A stretch of 64,000 bases of DNA, taken from Lineus longissimus. Its lineage: Eukaryota; Nemertea; Pilidiophora; Heteronemertea; Lineidae. Shown here in pieces: positions 47,694-50,819 of the stretch (positions are counted from its first letter, which is position 1; every line of letters begins with the position of its first letter). The position numbers and the translations under genes were made by a program. The stretch is taken from assembly GCF_910592395.1 (NCBI RefSeq), contig NC_088323.1, positions 15,297,501 to 15,361,500 of the forward strand, written 5' to 3'. The notes under the pieces are model-generated. The model searched no databases and was not told the DNA's origin. It saw only the letters and a program-made list of their open reading frames with translations.

Positions 47694-49402
47694 ACGACGG
47701 ACGCCACGGTATGGGATAAGCTCACCTCTGCTAAGAGGTGAGCTAAAAAGGCAGACAATAGAGAAATGAACAAACAGTCCGTCTCAACCTGCCAAGCTCA
47801 GAGCGACATGCGCCTCGTTTTGCTGTGACGGGTCACAAATATCGTCTTCAATGGAGAAGTGTCCTGATTAGAGAGGTCAAACTGAATGGAGTCTAACAAT
47901 TTGGGACCAAAGTAGTCTTCTTTCAAATAGAGAGAGTGCCCATAGAGGGGTGCCCGCTACGGGAGGTTACCTACACACAGATATTATGATATACTGGCAG
48001 CTCTAGTGTTTTCACAGTCAGCCATGTTGGAGGCCAGAACAATTGCCGAGCCTGACTTAACGGAATAAAATGCAGTCAGGTCATTTGGACTTGCTTTCCT
48101 TTGTCTGTCCCTCCAACATGGCAGGCAATGAGGCTAGGTGAATCCAATCTAGTAATGTAGCTAGATGATACAAGGACAATGGGTGATATGAATAAAGACT
48201 AGCAAATGCTTTTATCTAAAACTTCATGTACATATACACTAGGCCTTTCTGTACAAAATTGAAGTAAAAGCATTTGCTCGTCTTTATTCATATCACCCAT
48301 TGACTTTGTTTTTTGGAAACAACACTTCTTTTCAATCAGGATTTGTGCTTGCTCCCAAAGGCACCCCCTTCACTAAAATATACCGAGTATTCCAACCAGA
48401 TTATGAAATGAACACGTCCTCCTATCAAACTTTGGTTAGCGAGGATTGCTACATGTGGCTAATAGTGATTCACCAACACCTCTTGTGTTCCTCTCAATAG
48501 AGACCTTCTGTTACAATTTTCCAAGACGGAGCAACATATTGGGTGATATGAATAAAGACTAGCAAATGCTTTTACTTCAATTTTGTACAGAAAGGCCTAG
48601 TGTAAATGTACATGGAGTTTTAGATAAAAGCATTTGCTAGTCTTTATTCATATCACCCAATATGTGACCCGCTCTACCAAAACTAGGCGCTTGTCGCATC
48701 TGAACTTGACAGGTTGATACGGACTTGTTGTTCATTTCCCTATTGTAGACCTTTTGTGAAATGTGACCAAATCAGTTTGTAATAGATTTCACAAAAGGTC
48801 TACAATAGGGAAATGAACAACAAGTCCGTATCAACCTGTCGAGTTCAGATGCGACAAGTGCCTAGTTTTGGTAGAGCGAGTCACATATTGATACTGAGAT
48901 ACGATTCTCTCATATCACTCTAGAAACTTATTTGATAAGCTGTCACTTTACTTGGTCCCGGAACGTTGCAACAGACACCTTTATTGATGGAAATGTGATG
49001 GGAGTCGGGTAAATTATCCACGAAAAAATTTTTCGGCCATTTTGTTATGCCCTTTTCACAGGCAACTGGAGTTTACCACAAAACAAAGGTAAGTTTTTAA
49101 AATTCAAATATCGTCAAAATCATCTAAAATATCATGAACATTGGAAGACACGGATGACTTCAAGTAAATTGCTTGAATAAGTGTTTGTTATTCCTTGTCA
49201 CGGTAAACTCACATTGCCTGTGAAAAGAGAACAACAAATGGCCGAAATTTATACTTACATCAATATCGAAGCCATGCTCAGTGTCATCGAGGAAACGGAC
49301 AATGCATCTGACCGTCTTGTTCCCGGCCGGGACTTTCTCCCTCGCCATCTCCGAGGCGCGGACATTGTAGGTGCCACTTGAAGCACGCAGCTTCATGGAC
49401 AT
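16001..49402 (-). CDS. PTPN4: PTPN3/PTPN4-type FERM-PDZ tyrosine phosphatase, N-terminal half (11 exons, 3' incomplete)
   Basis: Gene-level entry. Join, in coding order: 49402-49259, 45767-45654, 38560-38518, 30920-30842, 29527-29430, 29190-29070, 27013-26926, 23552-23464, 22362-22299, 20758-20595, 16069-16001 (complement). Every junction has GT-AG sites and a matching phase, so 1073 bases read through without a stop. The product starts [18 protein letters not shown], as PTPN4 does, then gives the FERM lobes: F1 about residues 25-107, F2 about 120-228, F3 about 229-325, with the family block [18 protein letters not shown] in F3. In vertebrates and flies the family is a cytosolic phosphatase held at membranes by FERM and to partners by PDZ. 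Invertebrates usually have one gene for the vertebrate PTPN3/PTPN4 pair, so the symbol marks the family, not a one-to-one orthologue. PDZ and catalytic exons are not seen and should lie past base 1. Identity is firm; the missing 3' end follows from the window edge. Confidence -1.
16133..16640. repeat. Minisatellite, 43 bp
   Basis: About eleven units of GACGTTTTGCAGTATAGACA plus ATTTTGCGAATTTTGAGATA and TTT. It starts 64 bases upstream of the exon 11 acceptor, inside intron 10. The period is not divisible by 3, yet reading frames stay open because the unit lacks stops in several minus-strand frames. Confidence -1.
16772..16945. repeat. Short tandem repeat, about 25 bp
   Basis: Variants of GTGCTTATATGTACCGTAAT with GTAAC and ATAAC spacers, seven or eight copies. 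AT-rich and irregular. Confidence -1.
17063..17358. repeat. Minisatellite, 45 bp, CpG-rich
   Basis: Six and a half units of GGCGACGTGCACAGCACGTC, then ATGTCACACGCCCTCATTGC, then CTGCA. Rich in CpG and in ACGTGC/GCACGT inverted words, in contrast to the surrounding AT-rich DNA. It produces open frames on both strands. Confidence -1.
17359..20049. other. Intron 10, no exon; SINE relic
   Basis: At about 18340-18390 the minus strand reads ATCAAGGGTTCAAACCCTGT with an A-box-like GTTGGCTTGTAAGC upstream, a tRNA-like relic. AACGCTAGCGTT near 19608 is a perfect palindrome. Otherwise unremarkable. Confidence -1.
20050..20373. mobile_element. TIR element with a MITE nested in its centre
   Basis: The outer arms CAATAGGCCCCTTGGCCAAA and CCAGTACCACCTAGGGTC are mirrored by GACCCTAGGTGGTACAGG, GTATTTGGC and AATAGCCTATTG. 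Bases 20159-20281 inside are a separate family (next entry). Confidence -1.
20159..20281. mobile_element. 123-bp foldback MITE (TTGGGTGATATG), copy 1
   Basis: The arm TTGGGTGATATGAATAAAGA then CTAGCAAATGCTTTTA is mirrored by TAAAAGCATTTGCTGG and TCTTTATTCATATCACCCA. The centre holds CTCCATGTACATTTACACTA. Four monomer copies in the window. Confidence -1.
20595..20758 (-). CDS. PTPN4: Exon 10: end of FERM F3
   Basis: Residues 281-335, 164 bases and the longest exon here, phase 0 in and phase 2 out. Acceptor TGGTTTCTTTTCAG, donor GTAAGT. It encodes [34 protein letters not shown], a PLPPKK motif and SLGSKFRY. This is the most conserved run in the window and aligns with [26 protein letters not shown] and TLGSKFRYCGRTE of PTPN4. 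The codons for HYF, usually before TLGSKF, are replaced by a shorter stretch. Confidence -1.
20759..21914. other. Intron 9, no exon
   Basis: Bases 21030-21190 are A/T homopolymer-rich low-complexity DNA. The remainder is unique with no recognised feature. Confidence -1.
21919..22252. mobile_element. TTAA-flanked MITE, copy 1
   Basis: TTAA, then AGGGAACTGAACCGCCAAGC, to GGCGGTTCCAGTTCCCT, then TTAA. A TTAA duplication is the piggyBac hallmark, and short internally deleted elements of this type are common. It ends 46 bases from exon 9. The 66-codon reading frame recurs in the second copy only because the element does. Confidence -1.
22299..22362 (-). CDS. PTPN4: Exon 9: FERM F3
   Basis: Residues 259-280, 64 bases, phase 2 in and phase 0 out. 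Acceptor CTTTTCATTCCAG, donor GTAAGT. It encodes [20 protein letters not shown] plus Leu, matching [21 protein letters not shown]. The donor lies 43 bases from the end of a TTAA-flanked MITE at 21919-22252. Confidence -1.
22363..23112. other. Intron 8, no exon
   Basis: Short overlapping reading frames at 22741-23257 on both strands have no recognised domain. Confidence -1.
23113..23220. repeat. 44-bp tandem repeat, 2.5 units
   Basis: GAACGAGTTTGGCAGGAAAC then GGGAGGGAAG, unit starts at 23113, 23157 and 23201. It lies just before the SINE fragment. Confidence -1.
23270..23450 (+). mobile_element. SINE family B, 3' fragment beside the exon 8 donor
   Basis: CCCCAATTGGTGCGTAAAGG, TAGTGGCACGCAAAAACGCT, the TTGGAGGAAG block and the purine-rich GAAGAAGAACC tail match the SINE at 60575. 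The head is missing. The tail ends within about 15 bases of the exon 8 donor at 23463, in antisense orientation to the gene. Confidence -1.
23464..23552 (-). CDS. PTPN4: Exon 8: FERM F3
   Basis: Residues 230-259, 89 bases, phase 0 in and phase 2 out. Acceptor ACTTTTTCAG, donor GTAAGT. It encodes [20 protein letters not shown] and [10 protein letters not shown], aligning with DQSNNEIMIGVMSGGILIYK and NRVRMNTFPW. An internal TTTCAG at 23493-23498 looks like an acceptor, but the upstream part is conserved coding sequence, so a single exon is preferred. A SINE 3' tail begins within about 15 bases of the donor. Confidence -1.
23696..24063. mobile_element. TWA-flanked MITE, copy 2
   Basis: Nearly identical to 6115-6486 and in the same orientation, flanked by TTA. 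It lies in intron 7, 143 bases upstream of exon 8. High identity between copies suggests recent movement. Confidence -1.
24064..24350. other. Intron 7 spacer, nothing recognised
   Basis: Between the TWA MITE and the 180-bp MITE. Similar featureless stretches lie at 24533-24821 and 25438-25734. Confidence -1.
24351..24532. mobile_element. 180-bp CAGTRGAACCTC MITE
   Basis: TACAGTAGAACCTCTC to GAGGTTCCACTGTA, complete. In intron 7. Confidence -1.
24822..25137. mobile_element. TTAA-flanked MITE, copy 2 (inverted)
   Basis: A reverse copy of 21919-22252 with a few small deletions. The left flank is TTAA and the right flank has decayed to TTGA. In intron 7. Confidence -1.
25315..25437. mobile_element. 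123-bp foldback MITE, copy 2
   Basis: ATTGGGTGATATGAATAAAG to TTTATTCATATCACCCAT, same central segment as at 20159. In intron 7. Confidence -1.
25735..26530. repeat. 24-bp minisatellite carrying CRE palindromes
   Basis: About 32 units of GCAGATGACGTCATCACTCT plus ACAT, with TTCTGGT replacing CTCTACAT in many units and CATC replacing CGTC in others. By eye about 14 units keep the perfect 8-bp palindrome TGACGTCA, the consensus of CREB/ATF sites. The period of 24 keeps frames open on both strands (276 and 286 codons), which are not proteins. In intron 7. Confidence -1.
26531..26925. other. Start of intron 7; short inverted repeat
   Basis: ACTGGTTCCCAATCCCTACT at 26812 and AGTAGGACCAGGAACCAGTC at 26850 are inverted to each other around about 18 bases, 57 bases downstream of the exon 7 donor. 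No other feature. Confidence -1.
26926..27013 (-). CDS. PTPN4: Exon 7: FERM F2, with a doubled splice donor
   Basis: Residues 200-229, 88 bases, phase 2 in, phase 0 out. Acceptor CCAACCTTCCAG. The peptide has [20 protein letters not shown] then VDLHNAR, matching LSPAEAEFNYLNTARTLELYG and VEFHYAR. The donor is GTAAGG directly followed by GTAAGC. Using the second adds two in-frame codons (Val-Arg) without disturbing the frame. The first site matches the usual family length and is used here. A transposon-in-transposon starts at 27059, 46 bases upstream of the acceptor. Confidence -1.
27059..27612. mobile_element. 180-bp MITE split by the 27075-27446 insertion
   Basis: The left part ACAGTATAACCTCTC (to 27074) and right part from 27447 (CGGACACCCTCACGACTGAC to GGGAGGGTCCAAACTATA) join to a normal copy of the family. 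It shows the 180-bp family is older at this site than the TAATAGCATT element. Confidence -1.
27075..27446. mobile_element. TIR element copy 2, inserted in a 180-bp MITE
   Basis: An inverted copy of 9017-9388. Immediately left is ACAGTATAACCTCTC and immediately right GCGGACACCCTCACGACTGA, the two halves of the common 180-bp MITE, so it landed inside that element. Confidence -1.
27665..27735. repeat. AGATATTTTT short tandem repeat
   Basis: Six or so units of AGATATTTTT. Simple repeat in intron 6. Confidence -1.
27922..28081. mobile_element. MITE with 17-bp TIRs
   Basis: CACTACATAAAACGCCG at the left and CGGCGTTTTATGTAGTG at the right are a perfect inverted pair. Inside, ACACCGGTGCTAG and GCCGGTGTT form smaller hairpins. 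The segment GGGCTAAATGGGGGCTAATT parallels GGCTAATCGGGGGCTAATTC at 8582, so it is a relative of the 8469 element. Confidence -1.
28082..29069. other. Intron 6, no exon accepted
   Basis: A 115-codon minus-strand reading frame (28155-28502) is GC-richer than its surroundings and does not match any FERM segment; exons 6 and 7 already join in phase across it. Confidence -1.
29070..29190 (-). CDS. PTPN4: Exon 6: FERM F2
   Basis: Residues 160-200, 121 bases, phase 1 in and phase 2 out. Acceptor ATCTTTTCAG, donor GTAAGT. It encodes [19 protein letters not shown], then [26 protein letters not shown] and the FIPNQ..DFEKEIAKLH block are hallmark positions of F2 in PTPN3/PTPN4, and the FIPNQ form points to this family rather than to band 4.1 proteins, which have RFAPN. 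Confidence -1.
29430..29527 (-). CDS. PTPN4: Exon 5: FERM F2
   Basis: Residues 127-160, 98 bases, phase 2 in and phase 1 out. Acceptor TTCTCTTTTCAG, donor GTAAGT. The peptide [19 protein letters not shown] continues to [10 protein letters not shown]. This matches YQYFLQIKQDILTGRLPCP and AALLASFAVQ of the family, the helical start of F2. Intron 5 is only 239 bases, the shortest in the gene. Confidence -1.
29568..29974. repeat. Interspersed repeat, 400 bp, copy 1
   Basis: TTTACAACTTTGCGGAAATA to CAACAGACTAAAG. It contains GTTGTGACGTCATCAACGAA and AGCGAGCCGTCCGGGCGGGA. A 60-codon reading frame is open in both copies. It begins 41 bases upstream of the exon 5 acceptor. Confidence -1.
30187..30787. 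repeat. Minisatellite of 22- and 16-bp units beside exon 4
   Basis: Units GTGCAACTGCAACCCAAAGTAG (22) and GTGAAACCCAAAGTAG (16) in a changing order, starting 54 bases past the exon 4 donor, in intron 4. It explains the three overlapping 190-250 codon minus-strand frames ([11 protein letters not shown] type). Confidence -1.
30842..30920 (-). CDS. PTPN4: Exon 4: end of F1, start of F2
   Basis: Residues 101-127, 79 bases, phase 1 in and phase 2 out. Acceptor TTATCGTTACAG, donor GTGAGT. The peptide is [20 protein letters not shown] then HEEYTR, matching SPYSLNFRVKFFVSDPNKL then QEEYTR. The exon sits between two minisatellites: one starts about 45 bases upstream of its acceptor, the other about 55 bases downstream of its donor. 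Confidence -1.
30966..31903. repeat. 42-bp minisatellite, about 22 units, beside exon 4
   Basis: Unit CGACAGCTAGACCTTTTCCT, GTGATCATAACCTCAGTCCC plus CA. It starts about 45 bases upstream of the exon 4 acceptor, in intron 3. Very homogeneous. The 347- and 355-codon frames on the two strands are the longest open frames in the window and are artefacts of a stop-free unit divisible by 3. Confidence -1.
32116..32296. mobile_element. 180-bp CAGTRGAACCTC MITE
   Basis: TACAGTAGAACCTCTC to GAGGTTCCACTGTA, complete, in intron 3. Confidence -1.
32650..32831. mobile_element. 180-bp MITE, opposite orientation
   Basis: TACAGTGGAACCTCCCTTAG to AGAGAGGTTCTACTGTA, complete. Confidence -1.
33060..33900. repeat. 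Segmental tandem duplication carrying 180-bp MITEs
   Basis: GATGTCATCCAGGCATTCTC at 33058 and 33582, each followed by CACATCATATACAGTAGAAC and a MITE, then by CATAGCAGAG and AATGTCATGATTTTGT near 33480 and 33880. The MITEs at 33103 and 33626 therefore share one insertion. Additional MITE copies at 33264-33443 and a fragment at 33517-33566 make four MITE pieces in 800 bases. Confidence -1.
34018..34420. repeat. Interspersed repeat, 400 bp, copy 2
   Basis: The same orientation and nearly the same sequence as 29568-29974, with a small deletion (ATTATATGG to ATTATGG). The last segment GACACGAG(T/C)TACCCTTTAA is repeated at 34311 and 34421. Confidence -1.
34421..36251. other. Intron 3, no exon
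   Basis: A-run and ATT low complexity at 35448-35495, with repeated words ATGTCCCCAAA nearby (35409, 35434, 35658, 35693). Several short reading frames, none recognised. Confidence -1.
36252..36515 (+). mobile_element. tRNA-derived SINE, family A, copy 2
   Basis: Same head (CTCATGATCAAGAGGTCGTG) and body as the copy at 2612, ending in a clean (ATT)n tail at about 36479-36513. The simple tail fits a fairly recent, reverse-transcribed insertion. It lies in intron 3, antisense to the gene. Confidence -1.
36679..36860. mobile_element. 180-bp MITE
   Basis: TACAGTAGAACTTCTC to GAGGTTCTACTGTA, complete. Confidence -1.
37042..37222. mobile_element. 180-bp MITE
   Basis: TACAGTGGAACCTCTCTTAG to AGAGGTTCTACTGTA, complete. 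Confidence -1.
37231..37608. mobile_element. TIR element of about 380 bp
   Basis: CTTTCACCGCCGA at the left and TCGGCGGTGAAAG at the right are perfectly inverted. No coding capacity. It starts 8 bases after a 180-bp MITE. Confidence -1.
37609..38258. other. Intron 3, no exon
   Basis: Unique-looking DNA with an 86-codon minus-strand reading frame (37730-37990) that matches nothing I recognise and lacks supporting splice phase. Confidence -1.
38259..38471. mobile_element. 180-bp MITE with small internal duplication
   Basis: TACAGTAGAACCCCTC to AGGTTCTACTGTA, with GTGTCCGTAATAGGGAG repeated in tandem. Its end is 47 bases from exon 3. Confidence -1.
38518..38560 (-). CDS. PTPN4: Exon 3: 43-base micro-exon, FERM F1
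   Basis: Residues 87-101, encoding [14 protein letters not shown] plus the first base of the next codon (phase 0 in, phase 1 out). It has a strong pyrimidine tract (TCTTCTACTTTCAG) and donor GTAAGC. It aligns with RWLDPNKPIRKQLK of PTPN4. Too short for an ORF search, it was found by asking what must follow exon 2. A 180-bp MITE ends 47 bases downstream of its donor. Confidence -1.
38595..38990. repeat. Tandem multimer of a foldback MITE (4 units)
   Basis: Four head-to-tail units of about 100 bp. Each reads TTTATAAAAGACTAGTAAAT, CTTTAAACTTCATGTACATT, ACACTAG and GTAGTAAAAGCATTTACTAG. This is the same layout as the 123-bp MITE family (AGACTAGCAAATGC, CATGTACATTTACACTA) but without the terminal GGGTGATATG. 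It begins 35 bases upstream of the exon 3 acceptor. Confidence -1.
38991..39345. other. Intron 2, no exon; ATC simple repeat
   Basis: (ATC)n at about 39128-39150. The phrase GATGTCAATATGGTGACCCT with AGAACTAAAA occurs at 39173 and 39319, a short direct repeat. Confidence -1.
39346..40245. repeat. 41-bp minisatellite, about 22 units
   Basis: Unit GGTTATCAGCCAGGTACCCC, AAGTCCTACGACCATACCAC, T. TATC and TAGC variants of the fourth to seventh bases alternate in blocks. The period of 41 is not divisible by 3, so no long frame arises. In intron 2. Confidence -1.
40246..41028. other. Intron 2, no exon
   Basis: Unique DNA. A 62-codon reading frame at 40697 is unrecognised. Confidence -1.
41029..41695. 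repeat. 18/15-bp minisatellite rich in CCTAGG
   Basis: About 37 units of CCTAGGTCTAAGAGACAT and CCTAGGTCTAGGAGGCAT, ending with six units of CCTAGGTCTAGGAGCTAC. The palindrome CCTAGG recurs in most units. Arginine- and proline-rich frames on both strands are artefacts. Confidence -1.
41696..42719. other. Intron 2, no exon accepted
   Basis: A 36-base stretch at about 41711-41746 is bounded by splice-like sites on the minus strand, but exons 2 and 3 already join in phase with no missing residues, so it is not annotated. Confidence -1.
42830..43945. repeat. 143-bp tandem array (8 units) built from SINE family D
   Basis: Each unit holds GGCCTACTCCTGGGCAGAG, GACAAAGTGACCTGCC, GGGGATCGAAC and CCACACATTGTTTCAGCACA. 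Unit starts are 143 bp apart except for one shortened unit near 43670. Upstream (42720-42830) is the unrepeated SINE body, so the array grew from one end of a SINE insertion. It lies in intron 2. Confidence -1.
43946..45295. other. Intron 2, no exon
   Basis: Apart from the SINE fragment at 44200-44400, unique DNA. The 162-codon reading frame at 44206-44694 runs through the SINE and is not considered a gene. Confidence -1.
44200..44400 (-). mobile_element. SINE family D, tRNA-like head and part of body
   Basis: The minus strand reads AGTGGTGTAGTGCCTTGAAC (A box), then CTCTGGTTCGATTCCCGC (B box), then TTGAAACTGTAGGCAGGTCT. The same body follows the tRNA-like part in the 143-bp array at 42830 and in the element at 5400, so these are one family. 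Confidence -1.
45296..45640. repeat. CCACCCTACCTTG-type repeat, next to exon 2
   Basis: Degenerate units with GGCCACCCTA, TCAAATTGCTGGCCACCC and TTGTGTTG(C/A)GCACTGG. From 45476 CAGTCTTCTCAACAAGG to CCCTGTGGAGAACTG at 45632 the ends are inverted. Relatives at 55075-55450 and 56870-57545. Confidence -1.
45654..45767 (-). CDS. PTPN4: Exon 2: FERM F1 lobe
   Basis: Residues 49-86, 114 bases, phase 0 at both ends. The acceptor is TCTCTTTCAG and the donor is GTATGT. The peptide holds the F1 signature [19 protein letters not shown], which aligns with VLLDVVFKHLDLTEQDYFG in PTPN4. Its C-terminal end (TSPGPDGM) is where the human protein continues into NPRWLDP, and exon 3 starts with RWLDP as expected. 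The donor side is bordered by a repeat rich in the motif CCACCCTACCTTG (to about 45640), only 14 bases or so from the exon. Confidence -1.
45830..46040. repeat. SINE-like repeat fragment
   Basis: TTTTTATAGCCCTTTTCACT, CAAAGCGCTTTACAATCCC and then AACCCGGGACCTCCCGATC resemble the reverse of a tRNA-derived SINE (GATCGGGAGGTCCCGGGTTC as B-box region, CGCTATATAA-like 3' part). Low-complexity AATAAT tracts precede it. Confidence -1.
46518..47836. mobile_element. GTGACCC foldback MITE, middle layer
   Basis: GTGACCCGTCACAGCAAAAC to TTGCTGTGACGGGTCAC, flanked by AAAT on both sides. Its arms are separated by the inner element at about 46619-47748. Compared with the uninterrupted copy at 5111, the break falls in the A-run of TTTCACAAAAGGCAG. 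Confidence -1.
46619..47748. mobile_element. 1.1-kb non-autonomous element, inner layer
   Basis: Starts about TGGCCAGGGCCATTGTGCTC and ends with a hairpin AGCTCACCTCTGCTAAGAGG then TGAGCTAAAA. The interior has three or four degenerate units of about 290 bp (CCATTTGACCTCTGTGACCT, AGAAACGTGCCATAGTTAC, ACTTCGGTCCCTGAGATCAC) and a (GAC)n run at 47645-47700. A terminal hairpin followed by CTAA resembles Helitron 3' ends, but there is no Rep/Hel coding sequence, so the class is only a suggestion. Confidence -1.
48179..48302. mobile_element. 123-bp foldback MITE, copy 3
   Basis: AATGGGTGATATGAATAAAG to TTCATATCACCCATTG. In intron 1. Confidence -1.
48539..48661. mobile_element. 123-bp foldback MITE, copy 4, inverted centre
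   Basis: Same arms but the central block is inverted relative to copy 3, 237 bases away. It directly abuts the GTGACCC foldback at 48664, so its target was next to or inside that element's flank. Confidence -1.
48664..48884. mobile_element. GTGACCC foldback, long-armed copy
   Basis: GTGACCCGCTCTACCAAAAC to GGTAGAGCGAGTCAC. Arms of roughly 100 bp are almost perfectly inverted around GTGACCAAATCAGTTTG. Flanked by ATAT on both sides (4-bp duplication). The strongest cruciform candidate in the window. Confidence -1.
48885..49258. other. Start of intron 1
   Basis: Unique DNA after the exon 1 donor. CGAAAAAATTTTTCG at 49020 is a small perfect palindrome. Confidence -1.
49259..49402 (-). CDS. PTPN4: Exon 1 (first coding exon): start codon and N-terminus of F1
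   Basis: Residues 1-48, from ATG at 49402 to a GTAAGT donor starting at 49258, phase 0. It reads [20 protein letters not shown], then a basic stretch and [18 protein letters not shown], the first strand pair of the ubiquitin-like F1 lobe. The start is chosen because it aligns with the PTPN4 N-terminus around TYNVRASE. Eleven bases upstream of the ATG a good acceptor (TTTTACAG, AG at 49415-49414) suggests that the exon begins at 49413 and that a separate 5' UTR exon exists upstream; I could not find it. The 5' part of this exon is the source of the 98-bp array immediately upstream. Confidence -1.
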
Positions 49403-50505
49403 TATAGAGCAACCTGTAAAACAGAAGGTGATAATCTATAACAGCAGCAGCCATCTCTGAGGCGGGGACTGCCACTTGAAGCACGCAGCTTCATGGACAT
49501 TATAGAGCAACCTGTAAAACAGAAGGTGATAATCTATAACAGCAGCAGCCATCTCTGAGGCGGGGACCGCCACTTGAAGCGAGCAGCTTCATGGACATTA
49601 TAGAGCAACCTGTAAAACAGAAGGTGATAACCTATAACAACAGCAGCCATCTCTGAGGTGGGGACTGCCACTTGAAGCACGCAGCTTCATGGACATTATA
49701 GAGCAACCTGTAAAACAGAAGGTGATAACCTATAACAGCAGCAGTCATCTCTGAGGTGGGGACTGCCACTTGAAGCAAGCAGCTTCATGGACATTATAGA
49801 GCAACCTGTAAAACAGAAGGTGATAACCTATAACAGCAGCAGCCATCTCTGAGGTGGGGACTGCCACTTGAAGCGAGCAGCTTCATGGACATTATAGAGC
49901 AACCTGTAAAACAGAAGGTGATAACCTATAACAACAGCAGCCATCTCTGAGGTGGGGACTGCCACTTGAAGCACGCAGCTTCATGGACATTATAGAGCAA
50001 CCTGTAAAACAGAAGGTGATAACCTATAACAGCAGCAGTCATCTCTGAGGCGGGGACTGCCACTTGAAGCATGCACCTTCATGGACATTATAGAGCAACC
50101 TGTAAAACAGAAGGTGATAATCTATAACAGCAGCAGCCATCTCTGAGGTGGGGACTGCCACTTGAAGCACGCAGCTTCATGGACATTATAGAGCAACCTG
50201 TAAAACAGAAGGTGATAATCTATAACAGCAGCAGTCATCTCTGAGGTGGGGACTGCCACTTGAAGCATGCACCTTCATGGACATTATAGAGCAACCTGTA
50301 AAACAGAAGGTGATAATCTATAACAGCAGCAGCCATCTCTGAGGTGGGGACTGCCACTTGAAGCACGCAGCTTCATGGACATTATAGAGCAACCTGTAAA
50401 ACAGAAGGTGATAACTTATAACAGCAGCAGCCAATTCTAAGCAGCAGATATTGAAGCTGCCACCTGAAGCATGGAGTTTCATAAACATTATAGAGCAACC
50501 TGAAT
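49388..50505 (-). repeat. 98-bp tandem array derived from the exon 1 acceptor and start codon
   Basis: About 12 positions spaced 98 bp apart, counting the real exon 1 border at 49388. Each unit, read on the minus strand, holds the acceptor TTCTGTTTTACAG, the leader GTTGCTCTATA, an ATG and codons for [10 protein letters not shown], then a 9-base deletion relative to the real exon and codons resembling its SEMA region, then about 44 bases of intron. Spacing is regular and units are nearly identical apart from single-base changes (for example GAAGCACGC, GAAGCGAGC, GAAGCATGC). The outermost copy (about 50446-50505) is much more diverged and lacks the 9-base deletion. Confidence -1.
50446..50505 (-). 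pseudogene. Diverged duplicate of the 5' part of exon 1
   Basis: On the minus strand: acceptor TTTCAATATTCAG, leader GTTGCTCTATA, then ATG and codons for MFMKLHASGGSFNICCLELA, which aligns end to end with [20 protein letters not shown]. It keeps the region deleted in the array units. No donor equivalent to exon 1 was seen before the sequence turns into array, so it is probably a dead exon copy, though it could still act as an acceptor. Confidence -1.
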
Positions 50506-50611
50506 ATTGAAAGAAAATATTTTTTTAATTCGAGAAGTATTCTACCACTTTTAGGCCAAAGGACCTGGTACTCAGCTGACCCCACAACATGAAAGATATT
50601 GTCAACTCCAT

Positions 50612-50777
50612 TCACAGTAGAACCTCTCTATTAAGGACACCCTTTGGACTGACAAGTGCTGTCCTTAATAGAGAGGAGTCCTGATTAGAGTGGTCAAATT
50701 GGATGGAAAGACCCAATTTGGGACCCAAACTAGTGTCCTCAATAGAGAGGTGTCCGCTAAGGGAGGTTCAAACTGTA
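50612..50777. mobile_element. 180-bp MITE
   Basis: CACAGTAGAACCTCTC to GGGAGGTTCAAACTGTA, slightly shortened. It sits just upstream of the diverged exon 1 copy. Confidence -1.
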
Positions 50778-50819
50778 CTTGAAAGTTCAAGGTCGAGTCA
50801 TGACTTAAGACATAACACT

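Larger units (their letters stand above)
46471..47972. mobile_element. 180-bp MITE, outer layer of a triple nest
   Basis: Left part TAGAGTAGTACCTCTCTATT to GGACTAACAAAT (46517); right part from 47837 (AAATATCGTCTTCAATGGAG) to CTACGGGAGGTTAC. AAAT is repeated at the break, the target duplication of the foldback element inside. Confidence -1.

Noticed and set aside
47645-47769. Aspartate-repeat protein frame
   Set aside because: It is the (GAC)n simple repeat inside the nested element.
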